Below, piece after piece: positions 37,522 through 47,645 of a DNA stretch of 64,000 nucleotides. Within the stretch, counting starts at the first letter, position 1; the number at the start of each line of letters is the position of its first letter. The notes under the pieces were generated by a model that saw only the letters and a program-made list of their open reading frames with translations, made no database searches and had not been told where the DNA came from. Origin of the DNA: Acephala macrosclerotiorum. Its lineage: Eukaryota > Ascomycota > Leotiomycetes > Helotiales > Mollisiaceae. The position numbers and the translations under genes are program-made. Location of the stretch: the NCBI GenBank assembly GCA_014904845.1, contig MU119230.1, positions 248,001-312,000 of the forward strand, read 5' to 3'.

Positions 37522-39892
37522 ATGCCTTACACTCCCCCCTCCCAGCGATCCCCAGCTACCTCTACTACCTCCTCTCCCAACCTCAGCCGTCGATCCTCGT
37601 CAACCGATCAGCCTCCTCAGAGACCGCATCACTCGAGCCACAGACCAGAACTACCACGGTCGACATCCTATCTTACTCGACATCGACGGACAACTTCTGT
37701 GAAGACCGCAGCTTTCTCCCCCACCCCCGAGCCAACACCACCTGGAACAGCAAACAAGGAGAACGATGATAAGAACGGCCTAAACAACAGCAGCAGTATC
37801 AGACAGTCGCCGCCCCCTGTGACGGGCGACGGGCACATACCCGTGGGCGCCGTTATCTCGCCACCTGACTCAACACAGAACTCGAGCGACGATGAAGATA
37901 CGAAAGGCTCTCGAGGTAGACAATTGGAGAACTTGGCAGAGCTGCAAGCAGCCATCAGGATAATAGAGCAGCACAGGGAAAGCTCGCCGAATCGGACTGC
38001 TGTGGACGTCACGAAGGCTAACCAAGCTTTGACACTTATCATGCCACCATCACCACAAACGATGGACAAACCCACTGCTGTTCATGTGGAACAGTCAACA
38101 GTCAGCGCGATTCGAAAGATTGCGCACAACAGATCAAACACAGATACCTCAGTGTTCGTCGACTTAAGACACAGCCAGACTCCCGAGACATCCCTCACTG
38201 GATCTGACGAGGATTCGATCACCGATGAAGATGAACCAGAACGGTCAAGGAGGAAGCCTCCGATGCTCAGGAAGAAGTCGGGTGAACTTGTCAGACCAGC
38301 ACTTCGACCTTCATCTGCCAGACGGCGACCCTCGAGTATGCCTGGCACTCCGACATTCTCGAAGGCGGTCCACTTCGACTCTCACCTCGAGCATGTCCGA
38401 CATTTCCTCCAAGTCGATAGACCGTTAGCAGTCAGTGCAGGCACATCACCTGTCGACGCATACGATAGCGACACTGAGTTTCCATTTAACGAAGATACGA
38501 CACGTACTCCACCTTTCGAGTGGGAGATCGTGGTCTCGAATTTTCCATCTGAGACACCCATTCGCCTATCTCTACCAGTCAGAGTCGAGAGAGTGTTTCT
38601 GTCTTCTGACAACAAGACATTGGTGGGCAGTGTCGCTGTAGCCAATCTGGCGTTCAACAAATATGTCGTCGCTCGCTTCACTCTGGATTATTGGAAGACT
38701 ACATCAGAGGTCGTCGCCGAATACAACCAGGATGTTCGACAACCTAAGCGGGACGGCTATGATAGATTCAACTTCAACATTAAGTTGGCAGACCAAGCCA
38801 ACCTTGAGGCAAAGACAATGTTCTTCTGCGTCAAGTACAGTGTGAATGGGCAAGAATATTGGGACAACAACAACTCGACCAACTTCCAGGTGGACTTCCG
38901 GAAGAAGGCCAAGCCACAGAATGGAAAGAAGGGTATCCAAAGTGCCGCTTCACGACCTGCCAATCCTCTACCAAGGAGCCACAAACGTTCGGCGCCTGTC
39001 ACTACTCGACCCAAGTCAATGCCAGTTGCATTTGATGACTTCGCTGATGGCTTCGATGCCAAATATCAGTTCGATGACTTCAAGCAGCCGGTCACTGACT
39101 ACCTTGGGGAATCCGGAACGTCCTTGAGGCTGAAGGGTGTCAAGTCAGCCGTCAACCTTGGATCCGATAACCTTACCCGGCGGACTGCTCCCCCTCATGG
39201 TCAAGCTTTCGGGAATCGCTATGACTTTGGTGCCTCGCTCTCAGCTGCCATCAATGCGGCAAATAGTGCATTAGGAGATCGAAGTGGTCTGATGATGAAG
39301 CCCATGACGAAGAAGCAACCACCAAAGAAGGTCATACATGATGCTGAACATACTGCTTCTCCTCTCACCATGTCAAGCAACCAATCCCTGAGCAAATCTG
39401 CATCTCCTGTCAAGAAGGCTCCGGCTCCAGTGCAGGCATCTACTTCTGGGACAGATTCTCCACGACCAGCAGGGACTGAAAAGCCTCCTTTGGCTTCTCA
39501 GTCTTACAACGAGTTACTCGATAAATATTGCTTTGTACGTACCAACGACCATCGGTGGACTGCCTAGGACTCTTTAGCTAATGTTAATACAGTTTGGATC
39601 TTCAAAGAGTTCTCCGCAGCTCAAGGATGGTACGATGCGATCTGGACAATTTGATGGTACCAATGACGATGGCTACATTCTCGGCTCTGGCAACTCCACT
39701 GCGGACAGTTCCCCCTTGATGATGGAAAAACGGTCACCCCCGCGAACTCAAAAAGCAAGTACGCAGGCGTCTCGCTCTGCTTCGCCAGCCCCCATGACGG
39801 GTTTCGTTTCGGGTACGTCTCCGATGTACCACAACTTGCATGCTGGCTTTCCGTTCCACGACACTCATACAGCCACAGCTATCCAAGGTTAA
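37522..39892 (+). CDS. CBM21-domain protein phosphatase 1 targeting subunit (GAC1/PIG2-like)
   Basis: Proteins of this type bring protein phosphatase 1 (Glc7) to glycogen to activate glycogen synthase. Two exons (37522-39534 and 39593-39892, 58-bp intron) encode 770 residues. Residues about 330-463 form the CBM21 carbohydrate-binding domain: it begins PFEWEIVVSNFPSETPIRL, contains RFTLDYWKTTSEVVAEYN, and ends with the family hallmark EYWDNNNSTNFQVDF. A PP1-docking RVxF-type motif, KAVHF, lies at residues 281-285, about 50 residues before the domain, the usual spacing in GAC1-like proteins. The flanks are low-complexity Ser/Pro-rich. The frame stays open upstream to 37282, so a longer N-terminus is possible; MPYTPPSQRS is the usual style of start for fungal homologues and I prefer it. 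No neighbour is linked to glycogen. Confidence 0.88.
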
Positions 39893-42160
39893 TTCAACAG
39901 CTTCCATCCTGGAGCGCCCTTCAATGACAACGATCGAGCTTTACGACACGAATGTTACGGCCTAGTCTGTTCATAGTGAATATCGAGATTGTTCTGGTTA
40001 CCTCTTCACTGAGCGTGGTCATCGACAGATCATGAAGCGACGGGTTGTGAGCGAGGAAGTACAAATTGACTGGGACTTGACCCCGTATTTATGAAAATCG
40101 TCTCCCCTCATGGAAACGTACTTGTCTTTGGCATTTCTGCGCGGTTGGGGACGGTCATGGTTGCTTTTTGCTCGGTTTTTTTCGTCATTCTTCGTTGTAC
40201 TTTTTGAGCGTCCTTTCTTGCATGTTGTTCTTCATGGCTGCATGCGCTGTGCCTAAGGGGTTCGGAATCGGCTTTTTTTCTCCTCCTTCGACATAGATTG
40301 AGGTTTTTAATTACTTTTACGTTAAGCTCTGCTTGCAGGGCTGTGGTTGAAAGGGGATGGGTGCGAAGTTGGATGCTTCCTAAGCCTTTGGTATTCAGAT
40401 TGGTCTTTTTTGGAAATAAAAGTTGTCTCGCAAAGGAAGGGACGGCATGGTATAGGGCGGAATGGGAAATGGGAAGGAGGCATCCTACAAAGTACACGCG
40501 TGGTGTGGGATTTAGGGGGGCGGGAGAAAAGAGGTCCTTTGACACGATACGATATGATTGAGCGTTGAGCGAGCGAGTCGAACATCGGGGGGCTCGATGT
40601 AGTACGGGCAAAGCTGATTCGAGTGAGATTTTTCCTCGGTAGCTGGCTGTTTTGCGTTGCGATGTTGATTGGTGATGGCGCGGAGTGATCAACGAAAAAT
40701 GAAGATGGGTTATTGATCAACATCTTGACTTTACCTGTGCCTGTGAATGTGTCTCTACTAGTAACTTGTTCGATTTCTTTAAAATTCTCCTCTCTTAATT
40801 GATGGGTTTCTGATTAGACTACTTGCAGCCTCTCAGTCTCATTCAAGCCAACTATGATTGGTTTTGAGATTCAAAGCTTGATGAGATGACAGCAGGCTAG
40901 AGAGGTTAGAGCTAGGAGCGATCCATGATCCGTGAGTTTGATTATTGTTCTGGTTGCAGATGAGTGGCTGACATGCATGCGAGATTAACATGCACACCGC
41001 TTTTGTTTGGCAGCGCTTCAATTTCAAAGTCATCTCAGGTTCACGAAGTGAGGGGAAGGGTGAGGAAGGTACGCGAAGGGGAAGGATGGAGGGGTAGCTA
41101 AAACGAGAGACTTTGGGTGGCAGTAGTAGAGGAGAGGGGGAATGAGAGTGCTGGGATGGTGATTCTACACCGCCATCGTCTCTTTACTAGTCACCATTCA
41201 ATTGCTTCACTTCTCTGAACGCGTTGCCAACTTCATCTCAAATTGCTCGATAAGTGACATCTTCACATGCTAAAAAGCAATTCCCCTCTCAAGTCTGGAC
41301 GTTACAGAGCATGATTCAAGACATCAATCCCCACTCCAACCCACCTGCCTGCATCTTTCACCTCAAGTGGGGTACCTCTCATGCAGATGTGCAATTAGCC
41401 TTGTAAAACTAGCCCAATTCAAAGATCCACTGTATAAACTCACCGTCGATCCCACGCATGTATCTCACGATCTTTCTCTCTAGGCTTGAACAAGAAGTGG
41501 GGGCGCGAGGTGAGACGTGGCGGTGAGAGTACATCGTAGGAGAGAATCATGTCTTGGATGATGCTCTTTCTTGGAATTTCGTGGTGGATGCTGTGACGAT
41601 CTTGTGGAGCTTTTGTTCTGGGTCGAGGTTCAAGTGGGTTTGGGAGTGTGGCTTGAAAATAAAGTTATCTGATGTGGAACTTTGATTTTCTCTTGAAAGT
41701 TGGTTGTGGGTCGACGAGGCTGAGAAGTTGGATAAGGCTGTTGATAGTCATGTGAGAGACAAGGGTAAGATCGGACGAGATGATGGAGGATTAGTAAGCA
41801 TTTCGGGACGGAAAGGGATTGGAAATTGTCAGCCGAGGATTGGATTTGGTGATGCCATTTTTTGAGGTGTTGTGGTGTTGGAGCTTGGACTCTTTGGACG
41901 AAAGCAGCCTGAGCTTTCGAATTTTGTTGAATTGACAGACAATTGAAGATCGGGACATTCGACAACGACGACAAGAGCTCAACGAGAGATATTCACTGCA
42001 GTTGAGAATCGTACGATCGAACGACTTCGGCTTTCCAAGAGTCTAGGAAAGTTCAGATTACCTCCTTTGAGCTTCGACAACACAACAACCAAGAGCAGAC
42101 CGGACAACGACAAGGCAGGACGTAGCAAAGACAAGAGCATACATCACAGTACAACACACA
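39893..42160. other. intergenic region between the CBM21 and BolA-like genes
   Basis: About 2.3 kb with no supportable gene. A 194-codon minus-strand frame at 40108-40692 and a 114-codon frame at 41630-41974 have no recognisable domain. CT-rich DNA near 41.2-41.5 kb and the leader of the BolA-like gene fill the right side. Confidence 0.45.
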
Positions 42161-42745
42161 ATGGAAAGAACAGCAATAGCCGGCATGCGGCGGTGTCTGA
42201 AAACCAGCAGAGGACTCCGCTGTACAACCCAACCATCAACACCAAAATGCATCGCAGCAGCCATCTGTCCCGCCCGAAGCGTTGCCAACACAGCCGGCAT
42301 ATCCTCCACATCTGCCAACTTTCCTACGCCCAAAAAGACGTCCACAACTCGACGGACTCGATTGGCAGATAATAGCTTGCTTAGCAGAAGAGGATACAGC
42401 TCAACCTCCGCTCTCAATGCCGAATCTTCACCCCAAGGAACAATAGGCCAAGGAGCCTCTGGCATCCCTCTCGAAGCCTCCCGCACGAAAGAAAGCCTTG
42501 TGGCACCTACACATCTAGACGAAGCCGAAAGGGATATTTTTGAAATCCTCAATAAGGAGTTGGAGCCAGAAGCTTTGGAGGTTAAGGATATTAGTGGGGG
42601 CTGTGGGAGTATGTATGCAATTGATGTTAAGAGTGAGAGGTTTAGGGGTTTGGGGATGTTGAAACAGCAGAGGTTGGTTAATGAGGTGCTGAAGGGGAGG
42701 GTGGAGCGGTGGCATGGGGTGCAGATGAAGACTGGTGTTCCTTGA
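42161..42745 (+). CDS. mitochondrial BolA-like protein (BOL3/AIM1 type)
   Basis: BolA3/Bol3 proteins act in mitochondria with Nfu1 in late transfer of 4Fe-4S clusters to client enzymes. This single-exon gene encodes 194 residues. Residues 1 to about 95 are rich in Arg, Ser, Thr and Ala and almost free of acidic residues, as in a mitochondrial presequence. Residues about 115-194 are the BolA domain: EAERDIFEILNKELEPEALE, then ISGGCGSMYAIDV, then QQRLVNEVLKGRVERWHGVQ. The Cys of GGCGSMY and the His of RWHGVQ match the two cluster-ligand positions known in human BOLA3. The presequence is long compared with yeast. A 353-codon antisense frame overlaps the gene and is judged spurious. Confidence 0.9.
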   Translation: MERTAIAGMRRCLKTSRGLRCTTQPSTPKCIAAAICPARSVANTAGISSTSANFPTPKKTSTTRRTRLADNSLLSRRGYSSTSALNAESSPQGTIGQGASGIPLEASRTKESLVAPTHLDEAERDIFEILNKELEPEALEVKDISGGCGSMYAIDVKSERFRGLGMLKQQRLVNEVLKGRVERWHGVQMKTGVP

Positions 42746-43247
42746 GGGATGGGGTTAGGAAGTGGGTAGGGAGGATTGGGATGGAGAGGTGTATATTTGT
42801 ACGAGTATGAGGGCATAATACTGGATTGGCGTGGCACCCTGATGGTCTCTAGCAGGAGATCTCGTTGGATGGCATGAGGTAGAGGTAAAAGGCATAATGG
42901 TCCGCTCTTGGCGTCAATTTGCAGCAGCACGACAGAATAGGAGTCTCGTCTCTGCACATTACGCAACAGCATCACAATCCGCGACGGTTCCCAACCGCAG
43001 ATGAAGTCCTCATCAATATGTTGATCCTGTCTTGAGCTCGGGGAGCAATGAGCCGACTTCGGTGCTAGAGTGGGATAGTCCCCTCTCCTCGGGATACTTG
43101 CACATTCCCATCTCCACATTTCGTATGTCTCCCTACGCTCTTCTCCAGCATCTCTTCATTCTTATTTCTTCTCGTTCTTCCTTCTTCACCCTCTATATAA
43201 CTTTCATCTACTGTATATATCCTACTATTACCTATCAATCTCCAAAT
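42746..43247. other. intergenic region upstream of the DenD-like gene
   Basis: It contains the 3' region of the BolA-like gene and the promoter of the next gene, with a CT-rich tract at 43130-43190 leading into a TATA box. Confidence 0.6.
43194..43200 (+). promoter_or_regulatory. TATA box of the DenD-like gene
   Basis: TATATAA lies 48 bp before the ATG at 43248, following a CT-rich tract. A second AT-rich TATATAT follows at about 43214. Confidence 0.5.
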
Positions 43248-44216
43248 ATGCCGAGAATACTCATCACAGGCGCAGCTGGCTTCATAGGCCAACTGCTCGC
43301 CGAACGCCTCCTCTCGAAACCAGAATACACTCTCATCCTGACCGATGTCATTTCTCCTCCTATACCTCCGAAAGCGAAACATCCAGAGAATGCGAAGGCC
43401 ATACAAGCCGATCTCTGCGATGCTTCCTCTCTGCAAAACCTCATCTCTTCCTCCCTACCTCTCGACGCAGTCTACATCTTCCATGGCATAATGTCCTCCG
43501 GCAGCGAAGCCAACTTCGACCTCGGCATGCGCGTCAACCTGACCGCAACCGCCTCTCTCCTCGAAGCTCTCCGCAAAATCGGAAACCCGAATCTGCGAGT
43601 GATATATGCCTCCTCTCAAGCCGTCTACGGCCAACCCCTACCAGCAATCATAACTGAAGAAACAATGCCAACACCAGAAGGAAGTTACGGGGCACAAAAA
43701 CATATTTGTGAGACGTTGGTTAATGATTATACGCGGAAGGGGTTCTTTGATGGTTGGAGTCTGAGGTTCCCTACTGTTTCAATTCGACCTGGGAAGCCTA
43801 CTGCTGCTGCAAGTAGTTTTATTTCTGGATTGATTAGGGAGCCATTGAATGGGATTGAATGCGTGATTCCTCTCAAGGATAGGAGTTTTAAGAGTTGGGT
43901 CTGTAGTCCTAAAACTCTTGCTGAGAATCTGGAATTGGCATTGGGGGTTGATGGGACGAAGTTGGAGAAACATAAGAGGGTGGTTAATATGCCGGGGATA
44001 GGAGTCACGGTTCAGGAAATGATGGATGCGTTGGCTAAGGTTGGGGGTGAGGAGAAGTTGAAGTTGTTGAAAGAGGAGACGGATGTGGAGATGGAGAGGA
44101 TTTTGAGGAGTTGGGGGACGGATTTTGATAATGCTCTTGCATATAAACTTGGATTTAGGGCAGATGGGAGTTTTGAGAATGCGGTGAGGGATTATAAGGC
44201 TAGTTTGGAGAACTGA
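43248..44216 (+). CDS. NAD-dependent epimerase/dehydratase family, DenD (D-erythronate dehydrogenase)-like
   Basis: This is an extended short-chain dehydrogenase of 322 residues in one exon. The Rossmann motif TGAAGFIG is at residues 7-14, followed by LILTD with an Asp suited to NAD binding. The catalytic triad is visible as SSQAVYG near 123 and YGAQK at 147-151, and SLRFPTVSIRPGKPTAAASSFISGLIREPL follows the pattern of the DenD subfamily. In bacteria DenD oxidises D-erythronate or related C4 sugar acids before kinase and aldolase/decarboxylase steps. The start at 43248 is chosen because the Rossmann strand begins at residue 3; the open frame continues upstream to 43032 without homology. The next gene, 342 bp downstream on the same strand, is a class II aldolase, which suggests a shared sugar-acid pathway. 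The actual substrate is inferred, not shown. Confidence 0.85.
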   Translation: MPRILITGAAGFIGQLLAERLLSKPEYTLILTDVISPPIPPKAKHPENAKAIQADLCDASSLQNLISSSLPLDAVYIFHGIMSSGSEANFDLGMRVNLTATASLLEALRKIGNPNLRVIYASSQAVYGQPLPAIITEETMPTPEGSYGAQKHICETLVNDYTRKGFFDGWSLRFPTVSIRPGKPTAAASSFISGLIREPLNGIECVIPLKDRSFKSWVCSPKTLAENLELALGVDGTKLEKHKRVVNMPGIGVTVQEMMDALAKVGGEEKLKLLKEETDVEMERILRSWGTDFDNALAYKLGFRADGSFENAVRDYKASLEN

Positions 44217-44349
44217 GGCTGGATTTTATTACGAATGTTAGCTGAAAAATTGAATACGGTATTTTGGACATTTGAGTGAGGTTCGAAGTCCGTGGAGCTC
44301 TTGGGTGAGGAGCACCACAGCGGAGAGAAAGCCGCGCTCGGGAAACCTG

Positions 44350-44388
44350 CCCCGCGATTTGGCGGGGTAAAATTCAGAGACACCCCAC
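44350..44388. promoter_or_regulatory. three CreA-type (SYGGRG) boxes in the aldolase promoter
   Basis: CCCCGC at 44350-44355 and GCGGGG at 44362-44367 form a perfect 6-bp inverted repeat with a 6-bp gap, and CCCCAC at 44383-44388 is a third box on the minus strand. All three fit the SYGGRG consensus of the carbon catabolite repressor CreA/Cre1. They lie 170-210 bp before the aldolase ATG. Binding is inferred from the motif only. Confidence 0.4.
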
Positions 44389-44455
44389 CCATTCAACAAC
44401 CCCCGATGCTCGGTGACAAGTCCGCTCTACAGCCTAGATTGGTTTTATAGCTTTG

Positions 44456-44462
44456 TATATAT
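44456..44462 (+). promoter_or_regulatory. TATA box of the class II aldolase gene
   Basis: TATATAT lies about 97 bp upstream of the ATG at 44559, followed by CT-rich leader sequence. Confidence 0.55.
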
Positions 44463-44558
44463 GAATTCTTGAAAGTTTTTTCTCTTCTCCATTCTTGTCT
44501 GCCCTTCTCTTTTCTTGTATAACATTTTAGAACCAATTCCTATTTCAAATCAAGCAAA

Positions 44559-45671
44559 ATGGCGAAATCAATGGCAGACAACAGGGCTGTGAAGATGCTG
44601 AAAGCAGCAGAGGAAGGAGGATATGGTGTTATTGGAGTCGTCTCTGTAATTTTTCATCCTTTCCCATCTTCTCTAATGCCTCAATGTCCCACCTGCTTAT
44701 CGACATTCTCCTCCCCATTCCCACTCTCCCTCCTCCAACAACCACCAAGCTAACCTCTCCCACAGTACAACCTCGAAACCATAACCGCCGTAGTCCGCGC
44801 CGCCGAAGCAAAGAAATCCCCCGCCCAAATCCTCCTCTTCCCCTGGGCCCTCCACTACTCGCCGCTCCTAATCCACCTCGCCGCCGCCGCCTGCTCCACA
44901 GCCAAAGTCCCCATCGTGCTCCACATGGACCACGCCCAATCCGAAGAAGAGATTATTGCCGCAGCAGAGTATCCATTTGATAGTATTATGGTGGATATGA
45001 GTCATTATGAGAAGGAGGAGAATTTGGAGAAGACGGAACGCATTACGAAGTACTTGCATGAGAGGGGGATTGCGACGGAGGCGGAGCCGGGGAGGATAAA
45101 TGGTGGTGAGGATGGGGTTAAGGATACGGGAGATCTCGAGGGGCTTTTGACAACGCCGGAAGAGGCGAAGAGGTTTGTGGATACAGGGATTGATTTTTTG
45201 GCACCGGCTTTTGGGAATGTGCATGGGAATTATGGAGGAGTAGAGAACATTAAGCTGGAATATGACAGGTGAGCTACCCTTTCACCAGGAAGTCCAATTG
45301 TCCCGCTGCAATGGCAGTGAGACTTTGCCCTTCCTGGATATGTTCCCTCGACCTCTTTTCAACGAAGCTCTCTCCAACCGCAAAGTTAACTTTCCTCCAG
45401 ACTAGACCAAATTCGCGAGGCAATAAAGGGAAAAGCAACACTCGTCCTCCACGGAACAAACACCTTCCCAGATAAAACAATGCAAGCCTGTATCAAGGGA
45501 GGAATGACAAGATGCAATGTCAACGAACTGGTGCTGTTCAAATACAACAAATACGTGGCGGAAAATATTGGGAAGGTGCCATTGACGGAATTGATGGGAA
45601 AGGGAACGGATCTGATACAGGAGCAGATTGAGTATCAGATGGATGTTATGGGCTCGACTGGGAAGGCGTGA
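44559..45671 (+). CDS. class II (zinc) ketose-bisphosphate aldolase, GatY/KbaY-like
   Basis: Three exons (44559-44645, 44766-45268, 45401-45671) give 286 residues, the usual length for class II aldolases of the tagatose/fructose-bisphosphate family. Visible motifs are GVIGVVSYNLETITAVV at the N-terminus across intron 1, VLHMDHA at 80-86 with the catalytic Asp84 and zinc ligand His85, EAEPGRINGGEDG at 134-146, LAPAFGNVHGNY at 174-185 with zinc ligand His182, LHGTN at 213-217 with zinc ligand His214, and CNVNE at 235-239. The phosphate-binding loop normally reads LHGGSG; here it is LHGTNT, so substrate preference may differ from fructose-bisphosphate aldolase. Ascomycete glycolytic FBA is a longer, different class II subtype, so this is probably a catabolic or side-pathway enzyme. 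It follows the DenD-like gene in the same direction. Confidence 0.88.
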
Positions 45672-46058
45672 AGGAGGGCTGTGGGGTCACAGGCGCGTAT
45701 ACTTGAACACGGCGTGTTACAGGATCTTGGACAAAACGATATGTAGATAGCCGAAATGGAAATAAACAGTTCAGAGAACGCATACTAAGTTTTAAAAGGG
45801 CATAGTGTCTTCTGTTGGCGACACTAGACAAGAATACGCGTTTTTGAACTCGAGCCTCGTTGTCATCAAGTAGGGAGGATGAAACCTCTCCCTCCAACGC
45901 CACCGTAGGAGAACGAACTATCAATGCTTTTCGTATAGGGAGTAGGCATTGAATCTTTCCAACGGGCAAGTCAGCTTTCTTCGTTGCTCTATTTGTAGTG
46001 TGGTGTCGCTAAGCTTTGGCTTGTATGAATTTAAATAACAACTTTGCTCGAAACTTTA
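45672..46058. other. intergenic region before element copy C
   Basis: It holds the aldolase 3' region. No gene is seen. Confidence 0.55.
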
Positions 46059-46414
46059 GCTCAAGCTGTCGAGGCCGAACCCCTCGCTTATCTTCAATCT
46101 CAGCAAGAACTAACAGTCTCTAGGCTCAGATGTGTTGGCATTGCTCCATCACGCAACAGCTCAAGGTCTCCCTGGGGGAGATCGAGAACCGTCCAGAAGG
46201 ACTTGCCTGAAGGCCTGCTCTGAAGAGTCAGAAATTGTCCAGAGGGACTTGTAGCCATAAGGCTTGCTCAGAAGAGCCCAACCAAAATCCAGAAGGATTG
46301 CGAGATCTGATGATCAACTAACTTGTCATAGTGTGCATGCAAGTTTCGAGAACTTGCGATGAACCAATTGAGTAAGCCATTTCTCATTACAAAGAAATCC
46401 TTGACAGCTTGAGC
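46059..46414. mobile_element. inverted-repeat element copy C (MITE-like)
   Basis: A 356-bp unit. GCTCAAGCTGTCGAGGC at 46059-46075 is matched by an inverted TCCTTGACAGCTTGAGC ending at 46414 (15 of 17). It is in reverse orientation to copies A and B: the shared block CTAACAGTCTCTAGGCTCAG (46110-46129) and GCATTGCTC (46138-46146) lie near the left end. The outer right flank is a T15 run. Non-coding. Confidence 0.7.
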
Positions 46415-46964
46415 AAAACTATCTTTTTGGTCTTTTTTTTTTTTTTCCAAGCCAAAACCAGCTCGGTCGAGTTATCACTCGATCTGTGACTCGCAAGCGA
46501 TATGCCTCTGGGGTGAACAGCTAGATTCAAGTAACTTTATCTTTTTATCAAGCTTGTGGCACGTTCTCAAGTGGAATTGAGACGATGAGGATAGAGTTCT
46601 GCAAAGTTTGCATGGGGTGAAACTTACTTTCGAACTACTGTACCCCGTGATAATAATCACATTGCATGCAACATTGTGCCATGAAGGCATCCATATCTAA
46701 TGTCATGCTTAGGAGTGGAAGTCATTGAGCATGTAAGAGCCTGGGATTTATAATGAAGGCGAAAGATCTGCATTTCAGAGTGGAACTATTAAGAAGTGAT
46801 TGGATGAGTCCTCTGCGATTTCATAACCTCAGCCTTGGAAGAACTTCAACTTCGATTCCTTCGAATTGTCGTTCCGGTCATGCGATATCCACTCAAGATA
46901 TCCGATATTTACGTCACATTTTCTGCCCTGATATAAGTTTAAATAAACGGTTTTGTCGTTACCT
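46415..46964. other. spacer between element copies C and D
   Basis: A 550-bp spacer with no gene, beginning with a T-rich run. It is nearly the same length as the A-B spacer. Confidence 0.6.
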
Positions 46965-47276
46965 ACTCAGCTGTCGAGGCTTCAACCCCTCATCTTTACT
47001 TTCAAATAACTAACAAGTTATAGGATTAGATCCCTGCCGCTAAGCCGTTAGCATTGCTCAGCTTACCTAACAGAATCAATTGACTTGTGTGAAGCCCAGC
47101 TTCTACTGGCAATAACAATCAACAGCAGTGTGCGATTCGTGACTTCCTACAAGGGCCACGATTGAAGTCCGAACCAACGCAATTTGTAATCTCTTCAAGA
47201 CATCACAATTTGATGCTCAGGTCGGAGACTAGCTAAAGTGAGTTCATTCTTGTTTCGAAGCCTCGACAGCTTGAGT
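46965..47276. mobile_element. inverted-repeat element copy D (MITE-like)
   Basis: A 312-bp unit with the left repeat decayed (ACTCAGCTGTCGAGGC at 46965-46980) and the right repeat GCCTCGACAGCTTGAGT at 47260-47276. It has the same orientation as copy C, with CTAACAAGTTATAGGATTAG and then GCATTGCTC at 47051-47059. It is followed by a T-rich tract, as copy C is. Non-coding. Confidence 0.65.
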
Positions 47277-47645
47277 ACTTTTTTCCTTTTTTTCCTTTTG
47301 TACCAGCCCCCGCATTTCGAGAGGAGAACGGTTGATCCCTCTTTCAAATCCTTCCACTACCTCTACAGCTCACGCCGAGTTGCCTCTTAATTATTCCTTT
47401 CAATTCCCCGCCCAACACGATGGCTAAGAATTTGGCCGCGATCAACAGATTACTCGATCCGATTAAAACTAAGCGGATTCGCAGCATTGATTGTCGTGCG
47501 ATCCTTACAACCTTGTTCCGCAAGCTTTTCTCGCCCGAGCCACCGCTTTCTATGCTTTAGGATTCAGTTTCACCTCTGAATTGGCATACCTTCTTAACCA
47601 TTTCCCCAGTCTGATTATTTGAGACACTTTCGGTGCCCATCCTCC
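47277..47645. other. intergenic region between copy D and the regulator pseudogene
   Basis: No gene is recognised in this 369-bp stretch. Confidence 0.55.

Noticed and set aside
40108..40692. 194-codon minus-strand frame downstream of the CBM21 gene
   Set aside because: Low-complexity, basic, no recognisable domain and no promoter; more likely chance.
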